NCBI GenBank assembly: GCA_017983515.1
Contig: JAGOBF010000004.1
Coordinates: forward strand, 143,370-207,369
Reading direction: 5' to 3'
Length of the DNA stretch: 64,000 nucleotides
DNA from: Promineifilum sp.
GTDB taxonomy: Bacteria > Chloroflexota > Anaerolineae > Promineifilales > Promineifilaceae
Shown here: positions 39,459 through 46,675 of the stretch, in pieces
Numbering within the stretch: the stretch's first letter is position 1
How the letters are laid out: every line of letters begins with the position of its first letter
The notes under the pieces: model-generated
What the model was told of the DNA's origin: nothing
The model's database searches: none
The model's input: the letters and a program-made list of their open reading frames with translations, nothing else
Position numbers and translations under genes: made by a program

Positions 39459-41741
39459 TTATCGGGCGATGATGGGCGGGAAGACCGATTTATTCAGCTG
39501 CACCGCGCCGGTCGTCGACGCGTCGGCGCTGCCGCTCGCGCTTTCCACGTTGCCGGCCAAATCGACGGCCACCGAGCGAAACTCGTAGACGCCGTTGCGG
39601 ACGGGCGGCTGGAAATGGGCCGCTTGCAAGGTGGTGTCTGTCAGCCAGCGCGTCCAGGCTCCGCCGGCCGGGCGAAAATCGACCTGATAGCGCACGAGGC
39701 CGGACAAGGCGTCCTCGCCGGCCCACGAGACCAGGTAGCGGCCGGCGCTAGTCAAGAAGAGGAGCGGCGTGGCGACGGCCGACTGCGGCGTGGTGGCATC
39801 CAGCGCGAACCGCGTGGGGGCGCTGGAGATGAGCGGCGCGTTGTCGCGCCAGACCAAAACGCGCCAGTACAGGTTGGCGAAATCGGCGGTGAAGGTGTGG
39901 GTGTGGGTCGTCGGCGTACCGTACCAGCTCTGATTGATCAGCACCAGATTGGCGAAAGAGGGATCGGCCGCCACCTGTAGCGTCGTGACCGTCACCTTCT
40001 CCGGATTGGCGACCTTCCAGGTGAAAGTCACCGTGCGGTTGTTCTTCCAGACGTTATTGGCCGGGTCGAGATTAGTCGGCACGGGGGCCGGCGGGGGCGG
40101 CGGGGGCGCGTCCACCGGCAACAAGCGCACGGCGTCGAACCAGACGCCCAGGCCGCTGTCGTTGGTCAGATTGGTCAGGCGGATGACGTTGCCGTTGCCC
40201 CGGCTGAGGTTGTATTCGCCCAGCGTCGTCCACAGGCCAACGTTGGCCTGCTGGCTGACAGTGCGTGTGCTTGTCCCGCCCGCGTGGCGGATGGTGTAGG
40301 TGGCGCTGCTGGTCTCGTTGCGGCCGGTGCGGCAATAAGGGATGTAGACGTCGATCCGGTAGCGGCCGTCGGCGGGCACATTCGGCCGCCATTCGCCCCA
40401 GTTCGCGCTTTGGGATTGGCTATTAACCGACCAGGCATACCAGGCATGATTGTTAAACCCGCAAAGATAGGGCGGGACATTCCAGGTACCGGTGGTGCTG
40501 CGCGTGAAGGCAGTGGACTGCTCGTCGGCATAGAGGAACGAATCGACAAAACCGATTCGGCCTGCTATCTGCTCGCGAAACCAGGGAATGAGCAGATGGG
40601 CCTGATCGCCGGGGCACTCGGTCGTGCCGTAAACGTCGCGGTGGCCCATCAGATGGGGCAAGCCCCAGGTGAGATTGGGCAGGCGGCTGGCGTCGAAGAC
40701 GTTGATGCCGCGTTGGTCGGCTTTCCAGGCCAGCAGATCGGCGGCCGAGTTGAGCATGGCCTGAGGCGGGCGGATGCCGGGCGAGTAGGCGGTGAAGGTG
40801 CCCAGCAGGGCTACGGCCATGCTGCCCTTGTTGGCCCCGGAAGCGTGGGTACCGACGACGTTATCGCCGCCATTGTGACCTTCATAGATGACGCCGTTGG
40901 GATCGACCAGGTAGTTATAGCCAATGTCGCCCCAGCCGCGGCTGTAGGTGTGGAAATTCCAAATGGCGCGCACGACGGCCGGCCAGTCGGTGCTGCTGTT
41001 GTTGGAGACGGTATGGTGGACGATGAGATGGCTGACCGGGTGATATTCCAGCCCCGCGGTATAGTTGCAGTCGGCGTTCTTGCACCAGGCGGCGCGGCTG
41101 ACGACGAAGGGCTTGGGAAAGGCGGTGATGCTTTCCGGCAACAGCGATTCGTCCTTATCCAGTTCGGATTGCAGATCGATCAGTTCGTCGGCCGACGGCC
41201 CCTGGGTGGTGTCGATGAAGGTCAGGCGCAACTGACTCAACGTTGGAACTTCGATAGCTTCGCCTTCCAGCAGCGCCTCCGCCCCAAAGAGCACCTGCAA
41301 CTGCACAAAACGGTGGGTGATCCCGGCCTCGGGCACGAGCACCATCTCGCCTACGATCTCGGTCTCGTCCGGCTCCATCCAGTCGTGATTGGCATGAACG
41401 GCCACCCAGTCGCCCCAGGTCTCTCCGTCGGGGCCGGTGCGTACCTGGAGAGTAATGGCTTCCGGATTCTGGCCCGTCCATTGAGGCACGACGGCATTGA
41501 AGGGGATGGGGGATTCGATGACCTGCGAGGTGAACGATGACCCGGCCGATAACTCCGGGGCCAGTTCACCGCCGATGATCGTGGTGCCCTTTTGGATATC
41601 GGCTGATAACTCGTCGGCGGAGATGACGAGGTCTTGCATGGGGGCGCGGTCGTCGCCGGCCTGATAGCCGGCGGCGGTGAAGACTGTGCCGGCGAGAAGT
41701 GCCGTCAGCAGGGCGGCGATGAATCGCGGTAATGTTCTCAT
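39459..41741 (-). CDS. Secreted N-acetylmuramoyl-L-alanine amidase with golvesin-like and Fn3-like domains
   Basis: Large exported protein of 760 residues with an N-terminal signal peptide (about residues 6-25). The amidase-2/PGRP domain occupies about residues 225-400. Its zinc ligands are visible as HLIVHHTV, MGHRDVYG and TTECPGD, so it should cleave the amide between muramic acid and L-alanine. A golvesin C-terminal-like domain follows (about 415-550: YAWSVNSQSQSANWGEWRP). Proline-rich PPPPPAPVP then leads to one or two fibronectin-like modules. An N-terminal beta-rich region precedes the enzyme. It may remodel or bind the cell wall surface. An extended -10 lies 41 bases upstream. Confidence 0.88.
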   Translation of the reverse strand: MRTLPRFIAALLTALLAGTVFTAAGYQAGDDRAPMQDLVISADELSADIQKGTTIIGGELAPELSAGSSFTSQVIESPIPFNAVVPQWTGQNPEAITLQVRTGPDGETWGDWVAVHANHDWMEPDETEIVGEMVLVPEAGITHRFVQLQVLFGAEALLEGEAIEVPTLSQLRLTFIDTTQGPSADELIDLQSELDKDESLLPESITAFPKPFVVSRAAWCKNADCNYTAGLEYHPVSHLIVHHTVSNNSSTDWPAVVRAIWNFHTYSRGWGDIGYNYLVDPNGVIYEGHNGGDNVVGTHASGANKGSMAVALLGTFTAYSPGIRPPQAMLNSAADLLAWKADQRGINVFDASRLPNLTWGLPHLMGHRDVYGTTECPGDQAHLLIPWFREQIAGRIGFVDSFLYADEQSTAFTRSTTGTWNVPPYLCGFNNHAWYAWSVNSQSQSANWGEWRPNVPADGRYRIDVYIPYCRTGRNETSSATYTIRHAGGTSTRTVSQQANVGLWTTLGEYNLSRGNGNVIRLTNLTNDSGLGVWFDAVRLLPVDAPPPPPPAPVPTNLDPANNVWKNNRTVTFTWKVANPEKVTVTTLQVAADPSFANLVLINQSWYGTPTTHTHTFTADFANLYWRVLVWRDNAPLISSAPTRFALDATTPQSAVATPLLFLTSAGRYLVSWAGEDALSGLVRYQVDFRPAGGAWTRWLTDTTLQAAHFQPPVRNGVYEFRSVAVDLAGNVESASGSADASTTGAVQLNKSVFPPIIAR

Positions 41742-41782
41742 GGCGTCAGAGCGAAGCGAATGCTGCTCGCTACCTCACGGAC

Positions 41783-41791
41783 ATTCTAGCA
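41783..41791 (-). promoter_or_regulatory. Extended -10 promoter of the amidase gene
   Basis: On the minus strand TGC-TAGAAT ends 41 bases before the amidase ATG. No good -35 is present. The rest of the 241-base gap (41742-41982) shows no other feature that I can support. Confidence 0.45.
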
Positions 41792-41982
41792 GAAGGTGCG
41801 CCAGACGTGCAATGCTGCACATGGCGTCAAGTTGTGTTTGAGCGAGAAGAAGTCGAGTTTGTTGAGAGTAAATTGTCTACCAGGTGCTCGACACCAGGCC
41901 AAACGCCCGTACGGGGAACGTGCCGAAGCTCCGCTCTGACTTAAACAGGTTAATTGTTTCTTATTTTGCCCGGTGCCGAACT

Positions 41983-42963
41983 CTAATAACCCGCTTCCAG
42001 ATCCACGAGATTCCCCATCGCACGGCCCAGGAAGGCATCATTCAGCATTCCGGCCAGGGCCGTCATGCGTAGCCGGGCCGTCTCGTCGGCCGCGCCGCCC
42101 CGGTGGGGACTCATAATGACATTGTCGAGTTCGTTGAACGGATAGGCCGACGGCGGCCAGTCGCGGCGGGCGGCCTCGTCGGGCGGATAGCTGTACCATA
42201 CGTCCAGCCCAGCGGCGCGCAGGCGACCGTCACGCAAGGCCTCATAGAGCGCGCGCTCATCCACGATTCGTCCCCGCCCAATATTTACCAGCACGCTATG
42301 CGAAGGCAACAACGCCAATTCGTCCGCTCCCAGAAGTCCATCCGTCTCCGGCGTGTGCGGCAAGCTAATGATGAGGGCGTCCGCCTGGGACAGCAAGTCG
42401 CGCAGGGCGCTGGCCGGGTACACCATCGTGTCCTCGTCCATTTGCGGCGCGTCGAGGCGACGGCGGGTTGCCAGTGTGGTCATGCCCAAAGCGCGACAGG
42501 CAAGGGCCACCCGGCGGCCGATGGCTCCAAAGCCCAGAATGAGCGCCGTCTTGCCGTCCAGCAACACCGTGGGCGCGGGGTGCTCGTAGCGGATACGCCA
42601 GTCGTTGCGTCGGAGCGCGTTGTCATAGCGCAGGGCGAACTTGGCCGCGGCCAGCAGCAGCATAAGAGTCAGCTCGGCCACGGGCGCGGCGTTGTGGTGC
42701 AGGTTGTGGACGGTGACGCCGGGGAAGTCGCGCATCAGATCGCGGGTTTCGTTGGGCAATCCGGCCCAGGGGATGATGAGGGCGCGCCGGTTGGGCGCCG
42801 CGAGCAGCTGCTCGCGGGTCGGGCGGCCGGAGATCAGGATGTCGGTGGATACAGGCACCTCCGACCCATCCGTCAGTTCGATGCCGGGCGAGAGGCGCGG
42901 CAAGAGGTTCTCGGCTTCGTCGGCCGTGAGGCGACGGTCGAAATGGACGTAGAGGGTGGTCAT
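41983..42963 (-). CDS. D-2-hydroxyacid dehydrogenase family protein
   Basis: NAD(P)-dependent oxidoreductase that reduces a 2-keto acid or oxidises a D-2-hydroxy acid. The Rossmann motif GFGAIGRRVALACRALGM is near residue 143. The catalytic arginine is in VNIGRGRIVDE, and the catalytic histidine is in MSPHRGG near residue 290. The 326-residue length is normal. The exact substrate is unclear; glyoxylate/hydroxypyruvate or phosphoglycerate-type enzymes are all possible. The ATG has no Shine-Dalgarno sequence, and an extended -10 ends 7 bases before it. It is followed upstream by an IclR regulator gene. Confidence 0.85.
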   Translation of the reverse strand: MTTLYVHFDRRLTADEAENLLPRLSPGIELTDGSEVPVSTDILISGRPTREQLLAAPNRRALIIPWAGLPNETRDLMRDFPGVTVHNLHHNAAPVAELTLMLLLAAAKFALRYDNALRRNDWRIRYEHPAPTVLLDGKTALILGFGAIGRRVALACRALGMTTLATRRRLDAPQMDEDTMVYPASALRDLLSQADALIISLPHTPETDGLLGADELALLPSHSVLVNIGRGRIVDERALYEALRDGRLRAAGLDVWYSYPPDEAARRDWPPSAYPFNELDNVIMSPHRGGAADETARLRMTALAGMLNDAFLGRAMGNLVDLEAGY

Positions 42964-42970
42964 TCGATTG

Positions 42971-42979
42971 ATTATGACA
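42971..42979 (-). promoter_or_regulatory. Extended -10, leaderless start of the hydroxyacid dehydrogenase
   Basis: On the minus strand TGT-CATAAT ends 7 bases before the ATG at 42963, with no Shine-Dalgarno sequence. Transcription should start at the codon. Confidence 0.5.
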
Positions 42980-43065
42980 CAGGCCGCCCGTCGGGCCAGC
43001 GTTCAGGAGTGGGTTTAGCCCACGATTCCTATCTTGCAGGTGGGCCGCAAGATGAGGTTCTCGCG

Positions 43066-43839
43066 TTACGTGGGGCGGTAGCCGAGGAGAGCGGAAACGC
43101 TGGCGGCGGCGGCGCGGACCCGCTCGCCAATGATGGGCACGCAGTCGGCCGTCACGCGTAAGTTCGGCCCGGCGATGCTGAGAGCGGCGACGACGCGGCC
43201 GTCGTGGTCGCGGACGGGCGCGGCGATGGCGACAAGGCCGACCTCCAACGTCTCATCGGCCACACTGTAGCCGCGCTCGCGGATGTGGGCCAACTTGGCG
43301 CGCAGGACGACCCGGCCGGTGATCGTCGCCGTTGTGACTGGGGATAGGGTTCGCGGCAGTAGAGCAGCGACCGTCTCATCGGGCAGAAAAGCCAGGACGA
43401 CCAATCCGGTGGAAGAAGCATGGAGCGGCCAACGGCTGCCCAGATCGGGCACGCCGCTCATCAGGTGGCCGCCGACGATCTCGTCGATGACCAGCATCTC
43501 GCCGCCGGAGAGGATTTCCAGCGAGGCGGTCTCGCGCGTCTCTTCGGCCAGGCGCTCCAGTTCAGGACGGGCGACGGCGCGCAAGTTATTGGCGCGCAAA
43601 GCCCGGCCGCCCAGGACGACGATCTCCGGCCCCAGAACGTAGCGGTCGCCGTCGGCGGCGCGGCCGAGCATCCCCTCCCGTTCCAGAGCGGCCAGCAGGC
43701 GGTGGGCGGTGGTCTTGTTCAGACCCGTCTCGCGGGCCAAGGCCGACAGGCCCCAGGCGGGGTGATCGTCGTCGAAGGCCTTCAGCAGGGCCATGGCCCT
43801 CTGGACAGCTTGCGTACCGGAGTAGGTGTTGTCATTCAT
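43066..43839 (-). CDS. IclR-family transcriptional regulator
   Basis: DNA-binding regulator, 257 residues. The winged helix-turn-helix is at residues about 10-70 (QRAMALLKAFDDDHPAWGLS and GLNKTTAHRLLAALEREGML). The effector domain (about 80-250) contains ASSTGLVVLAFLPDE and the typical end ALSIAGPNLRVT. Such proteins respond to small organic acids or amino-acid breakdown products. It lies between the hydroxyacid dehydrogenase and kamA, both on the same strand, and may control one or both. A palindrome in the kamA leader is a candidate site. Confidence 0.9.
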   Translation of the reverse strand: MNDNTYSGTQAVQRAMALLKAFDDDHPAWGLSALARETGLNKTTAHRLLAALEREGMLGRAADGDRYVLGPEIVVLGGRALRANNLRAVARPELERLAEETRETASLEILSGGEMLVIDEIVGGHLMSGVPDLGSRWPLHASSTGLVVLAFLPDETVAALLPRTLSPVTTATITGRVVLRAKLAHIRERGYSVADETLEVGLVAIAAPVRDHDGRVVAALSIAGPNLRVTADCVPIIGERVRAAAASVSALLGYRPT

Positions 43840-43854
43840 CGTGAAGAGGGATTT

Positions 43855-44002
43855 ATCCGCAGATTGGGCAGATGTGGCAGATTTTCAATAGATAAGGAAG
43901 GTCGTGAGAGAGCGAAAGCTCGGCCTGACTATCGGGTCGCGCCCGCGCTCTTTGCTCGAGTCTCCCGCATGCTCATCTGCCAAATCTGCTTAATCTGCGG
44001 AT
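43855..44002. repeat. 148-base inverted-repeat element with 9-base periodic arms
   Basis: The left arm is 43855-43882 and the right arm 43975-44002. They match as reverse complements at 25 of 28 positions. Within each arm the word CAGAT / ATCTG recurs every 9 bases. About 92 bases lie between the arms, with no convincing gene. The element fills the gap between the IclR and kamA genes and abuts the kamA stop codon. It looks like a small non-autonomous element or an RNA hairpin. Confidence 0.7.
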
Positions 44003-44004
44003 GA

Positions 44005-45414
44005 TCAGTCTTCCTTTGCTTCGTCTTTGCCGGCGGCCAGGCGCTCGCGGGGCTTGTGCATTTCGATGGAGCCAACGCCGAGCGGCTGCCACTTCTGGGC
44101 GATGTCGCCGCTGCGCAGGCGGTGCTCGCCGCCGCCGCGGGCGTGGGTGTCGCTGAAGCCGGCCGGCTCGATGGACATGCGGTCGCCTTCCAGCAAGGCC
44201 AGTACCCCTTCCTGGCCGGGTTCGGGCCGTGGGGCGACGAGTGACTCGAGCGACGCGATTTCATGCGGGTCGTAGTCAAGCGGCTCCGTATAGGTTGTGA
44301 TGAAGCCCTCGAAGTTGCGCAGGACAACCTTGCCGGGGGCCTGGCTGATGACGTAGTTGGGCATGACCGGGATCTTGCCACCGCCGCCGGGCGCGTCAAC
44401 GACGTAGGTGGGCACGGCATAGCCGGATGTGTGGCCGCGCAACCCTTCCATGATCTCGATGCCCTTGCTGACAGTGGTGCGCAAGTGGCCGGATCCCTCG
44501 ACGAGGTCACATTGATACAGATAGTAGGGCCGCACACGGATTTTCACCAGGTCGTGGACGAGCTTGCGCTGGATGTGGACGGAGTCGTTGACCCCGGCCA
44601 GCAGCACGCTTTGATTTCCCAAAGGCACACCGGCCCGCGTCAACCGGTCGGCAGCGGCGGCCAACTCAGGCGTAATCTCCTTGGGATGGTTGACGTGGAT
44701 GTTGAGCCAGAAGGGATGGTACTTCTCGATCATGTCGCAAAATTCGGGCGTGACGCGCATGGGCAGGAAGACGGGCACGCGCGAGCCGATGCGGATGATC
44801 TCGACGTGGGGGATGGCGCGCAGGCGGCCGAGGATCATGTCCAGCAGCTTGGGGGCCAGCACCATCGGGTCGCCGCCGGACAGCAGCACGTCGCGAATCT
44901 GTGGGGTGCGCTCAATGTAGTCGATCTGCGCGTCGAAGTCGGCCTTGCTGAAGGTTTGCGTCGGGTCGCCGACGATGCGGCTGCGGGTGCAGTAGCGGCA
45001 GTAGCTGGCGCACTGGGTGGTGATGAGCATCAGCACGCGGTCGGGGTAGCGGTGGACGAGGCCGGGCACGGGCGAATGCTTGTCCTCGGCCAGCGAGTCT
45101 TCCATCATCGACTCGAAAGGCACCATCTCGCGGTCGGTCGGGATGACCTGCTTACGGACGGGGCAGTGGGGGTCATTGGGGTCGATCAGGCTGGCGAAGT
45201 AGGGCGTGATGTCGACCCGAAACAGCCCCTTGGCCGTCAGGGCGCGGCGCTCGGAATCGGTCAGATTGATGACGCGGCCGAGTTCTTCAACCGAATTCAG
45301 CCGGTTGGACATCTGCCAGCGCCAGTCCATCCATTTCTCATCGGGCACGTCGGCCCAGTAGGGGGCACGGGTGTGGACGGGGTCGGTCAGGGGGGAGGTG
45401 GTGGGTTTGGGCAT
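44005..45414 (-). CDS. kamA: KamA-family radical SAM aminomutase (lysine/glutamate 2,3-aminomutase type)
   Basis: Radical SAM, PLP-dependent enzyme that moves an alpha-amino group to the beta position, most often on lysine. The iron-sulfur motif CASYCRYC is at about residues 135-142, followed by TRSRIVGD. The SGGDPMVL segment and later GNQSVLLAGVNDS are typical. A PLP-lysine region lies in GGGGKIPVMPNYV. The 469-residue length fits the family. An AGGAG Shine-Dalgarno sequence and a near-consensus promoter precede it. The beta-lysine acetyltransferase partner (AblB) is not present nearby. Lysine versus glutamate specificity cannot be decided here. Confidence 0.9.
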   Translation of the reverse strand: MPKPTTSPLTDPVHTRAPYWADVPDEKWMDWRWQMSNRLNSVEELGRVINLTDSERRALTAKGLFRVDITPYFASLIDPNDPHCPVRKQVIPTDREMVPFESMMEDSLAEDKHSPVPGLVHRYPDRVLMLITTQCASYCRYCTRSRIVGDPTQTFSKADFDAQIDYIERTPQIRDVLLSGGDPMVLAPKLLDMILGRLRAIPHVEIIRIGSRVPVFLPMRVTPEFCDMIEKYHPFWLNIHVNHPKEITPELAAAADRLTRAGVPLGNQSVLLAGVNDSVHIQRKLVHDLVKIRVRPYYLYQCDLVEGSGHLRTTVSKGIEIMEGLRGHTSGYAVPTYVVDAPGGGGKIPVMPNYVISQAPGKVVLRNFEGFITTYTEPLDYDPHEIASLESLVAPRPEPGQEGVLALLEGDRMSIEPAGFSDTHARGGGEHRLRSGDIAQKWQPLGVGSIEMHKPRERLAAGKDEAKED

Positions 45415-45444
45415 GGGATAATACTCCTTATGAAGCGGGGTCGG

Positions 45445-45468
45445 TTCACAATGTGAAATGCCATTTCA
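45445..45468 (-). promoter_or_regulatory. Two overlapping palindromes in the kamA leader (operator candidate)
   Basis: TTCACA-A-TGTGAA (45445-45457) and TGAAAT-GCC-ATTTCA (45454-45468) are perfect inverted repeats that share four bases. They lie between the kamA -10 and its start codon. The second resembles IclR-type operators (inverted GAAAT/ATTTC halves). The IclR gene lies downstream of kamA, so self-contained regulation is plausible. Confidence 0.5.
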
Positions 45469-45479
45469 GGTTTCGCACC

Positions 45480-45525
45480 ATTATAATGTATAAAATGGAA
45501 GTTGTCATCATTGGAAGTTGTCATC
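45480..45525 (-). promoter_or_regulatory. kamA promoter with overlapping 14-base direct repeats
   Basis: On the minus strand ATGACA (45503-45508) and TATAAT (45480-45485) are 17 bases apart, an 11 of 12 match. The 14-base word TGGAAGTTGTCATC (plus-strand reading) occurs at 45496-45509, covering the -35, and again at 45512-45525, 16 bases apart. Such phased repeats suggest a regulator site. Confidence 0.65.
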
Positions 45526-45560
45526 TAATGTCGCGACCTGGCGCTGGCGCGGGATTCAGC

Positions 45561-46640
45561 CTACAGAAGTTCCAGACAATTCAAATCATCGCAGGCGGTC
45601 ATCGCTCTTTGCAGCATGGGCAGCCATACCCACCGGAGAGGCTCGTTGATGCCGCCACGACAATACTCCACGGCCAGATAGACGCCCATCGCGACGCAGA
45701 GGCGATAATCGTCCCACAACTGTTCCCACTTGTAGCCTTCCACGCCGCGCTGGATCAACGTTTCGTGGTACCGGCGCAGAACCGGCCGTTCCCATTGGCG
45801 GCGGGTATCGACATCCCAGTCCAGCGCCAGGGCATGGACCATATCGTAGACGCCCAACCAGGTTGTCAGGCTCCAATTAAAGGGCTGACGGTCTATGAGG
45901 TACAACGGCCGCTGCTTATCGCGCGGGACCATAATATTGTAGCAGCCGACGTCACCGTGAATGAGCGTGAACCCATCGGCGCTTTGGCTCCGGGCGATCA
46001 TCGCCTGGGGGTGGCGGCCGAACAGATCGCGAATGGCAGCGGGCCAGTGGGGTGGCAAATCGCCAGCGCATTGCTCGATAATATGTCCGGCTCCCGGTTC
46101 AGCAATTTCCACAAAACGGCGAATGTGATCGGCGTCATGGAGCGGCGCGCCAGCCTCGGCCAGACGCGCCGCCCCCCACCAGCGAGCGTGAAGGACAGCC
46201 AGCGCTTCGACCAGCGCCAGTCCGTATTCCAGCGCCGGTGGTTTGTCACAGGCGACCACGTGGGTAGCAGAGACATCTTCCAGCAGCAAGTGGTAGCATT
46301 GCCGCTCTTCGGAATAATCACCATCATAACAACGCACCAGCGGCGCGTCCGGCACGTCAAGATAGTCGCGGCAATAATATTCCACCTCTGACGGACCGAA
46401 AGATTCGCCGTCGGCCAAGTCGGTGTTCACCATTTTAAGAAAGAGGTGATATGGCAGCTCTCCCTGAGCGTCCGAACTGTAGCGAAGGTGTAATGAGCCG
46501 TTGGTTGACCAATGGCCGCGGCCATCGCCCACGTCAAATCCCGTTACGCTCCCGCGCGTCAACGCGCCGCTGCGACTTAATACGGCCGTGAGCCACTCGC
46601 TCGTTACCTGTTCAGGGCTTGTGATGACCGTCTTAGGCAT
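45561..46640 (-). CDS. Phosphotransferase family protein (aminoglycoside/choline kinase fold)
   Basis: Protein-kinase-like small-molecule phosphotransferase, 359 residues from the ATG at 46640. The catalytic loop is LIHGDVGCYNIM (Asp and Asn) and the metal loop YLIDRQPF, as in the APH/EcKinase-like group. An N-lobe lysine lies in YHLFLKMVN. The substrate is not known; some family members phosphorylate sugars, choline or antibiotics. The first 35 residues (TSPEQVTSEWLTAVLSRSGA) are typical of the DUF1679/EcKinase-type subgroup. The gene follows the FtsX permease on the same strand, with a 35-base gap and no Shine-Dalgarno sequence. Confidence 0.8.
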   Translation of the reverse strand: MPKTVITSPEQVTSEWLTAVLSRSGALTRGSVTGFDVGDGRGHWSTNGSLHLRYSSDAQGELPYHLFLKMVNTDLADGESFGPSEVEYYCRDYLDVPDAPLVRCYDGDYSEERQCYHLLLEDVSATHVVACDKPPALEYGLALVEALAVLHARWWGAARLAEAGAPLHDADHIRRFVEIAEPGAGHIIEQCAGDLPPHWPAAIRDLFGRHPQAMIARSQSADGFTLIHGDVGCYNIMVPRDKQRPLYLIDRQPFNWSLTTWLGVYDMVHALALDWDVDTRRQWERPVLRRYHETLIQRGVEGYKWEQLWDDYRLCVAMGVYLAVEYCRGGINEPLRWVWLPMLQRAMTACDDLNCLELL

Positions 46641-46675
46641 AGTAGACAACCCAATGACACCTAACTATAACGATC

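Noticed and set aside
40284..41540. 418-codon frame antisense to the amidase gene
   Set aside because: Composition is repetitive and lacks motifs; the amidase on the other strand has all its zinc ligands.
43420..44004. Plus-strand frame across the IclR gene and the inverted-repeat element
   Set aside because: It is antisense to the IclR coding region and then runs through the 28-base arms; no protein motif.
44263..45456. 397-codon frame antisense to kamA
   Set aside because: It reads through the kamA promoter and operator; no start signal.
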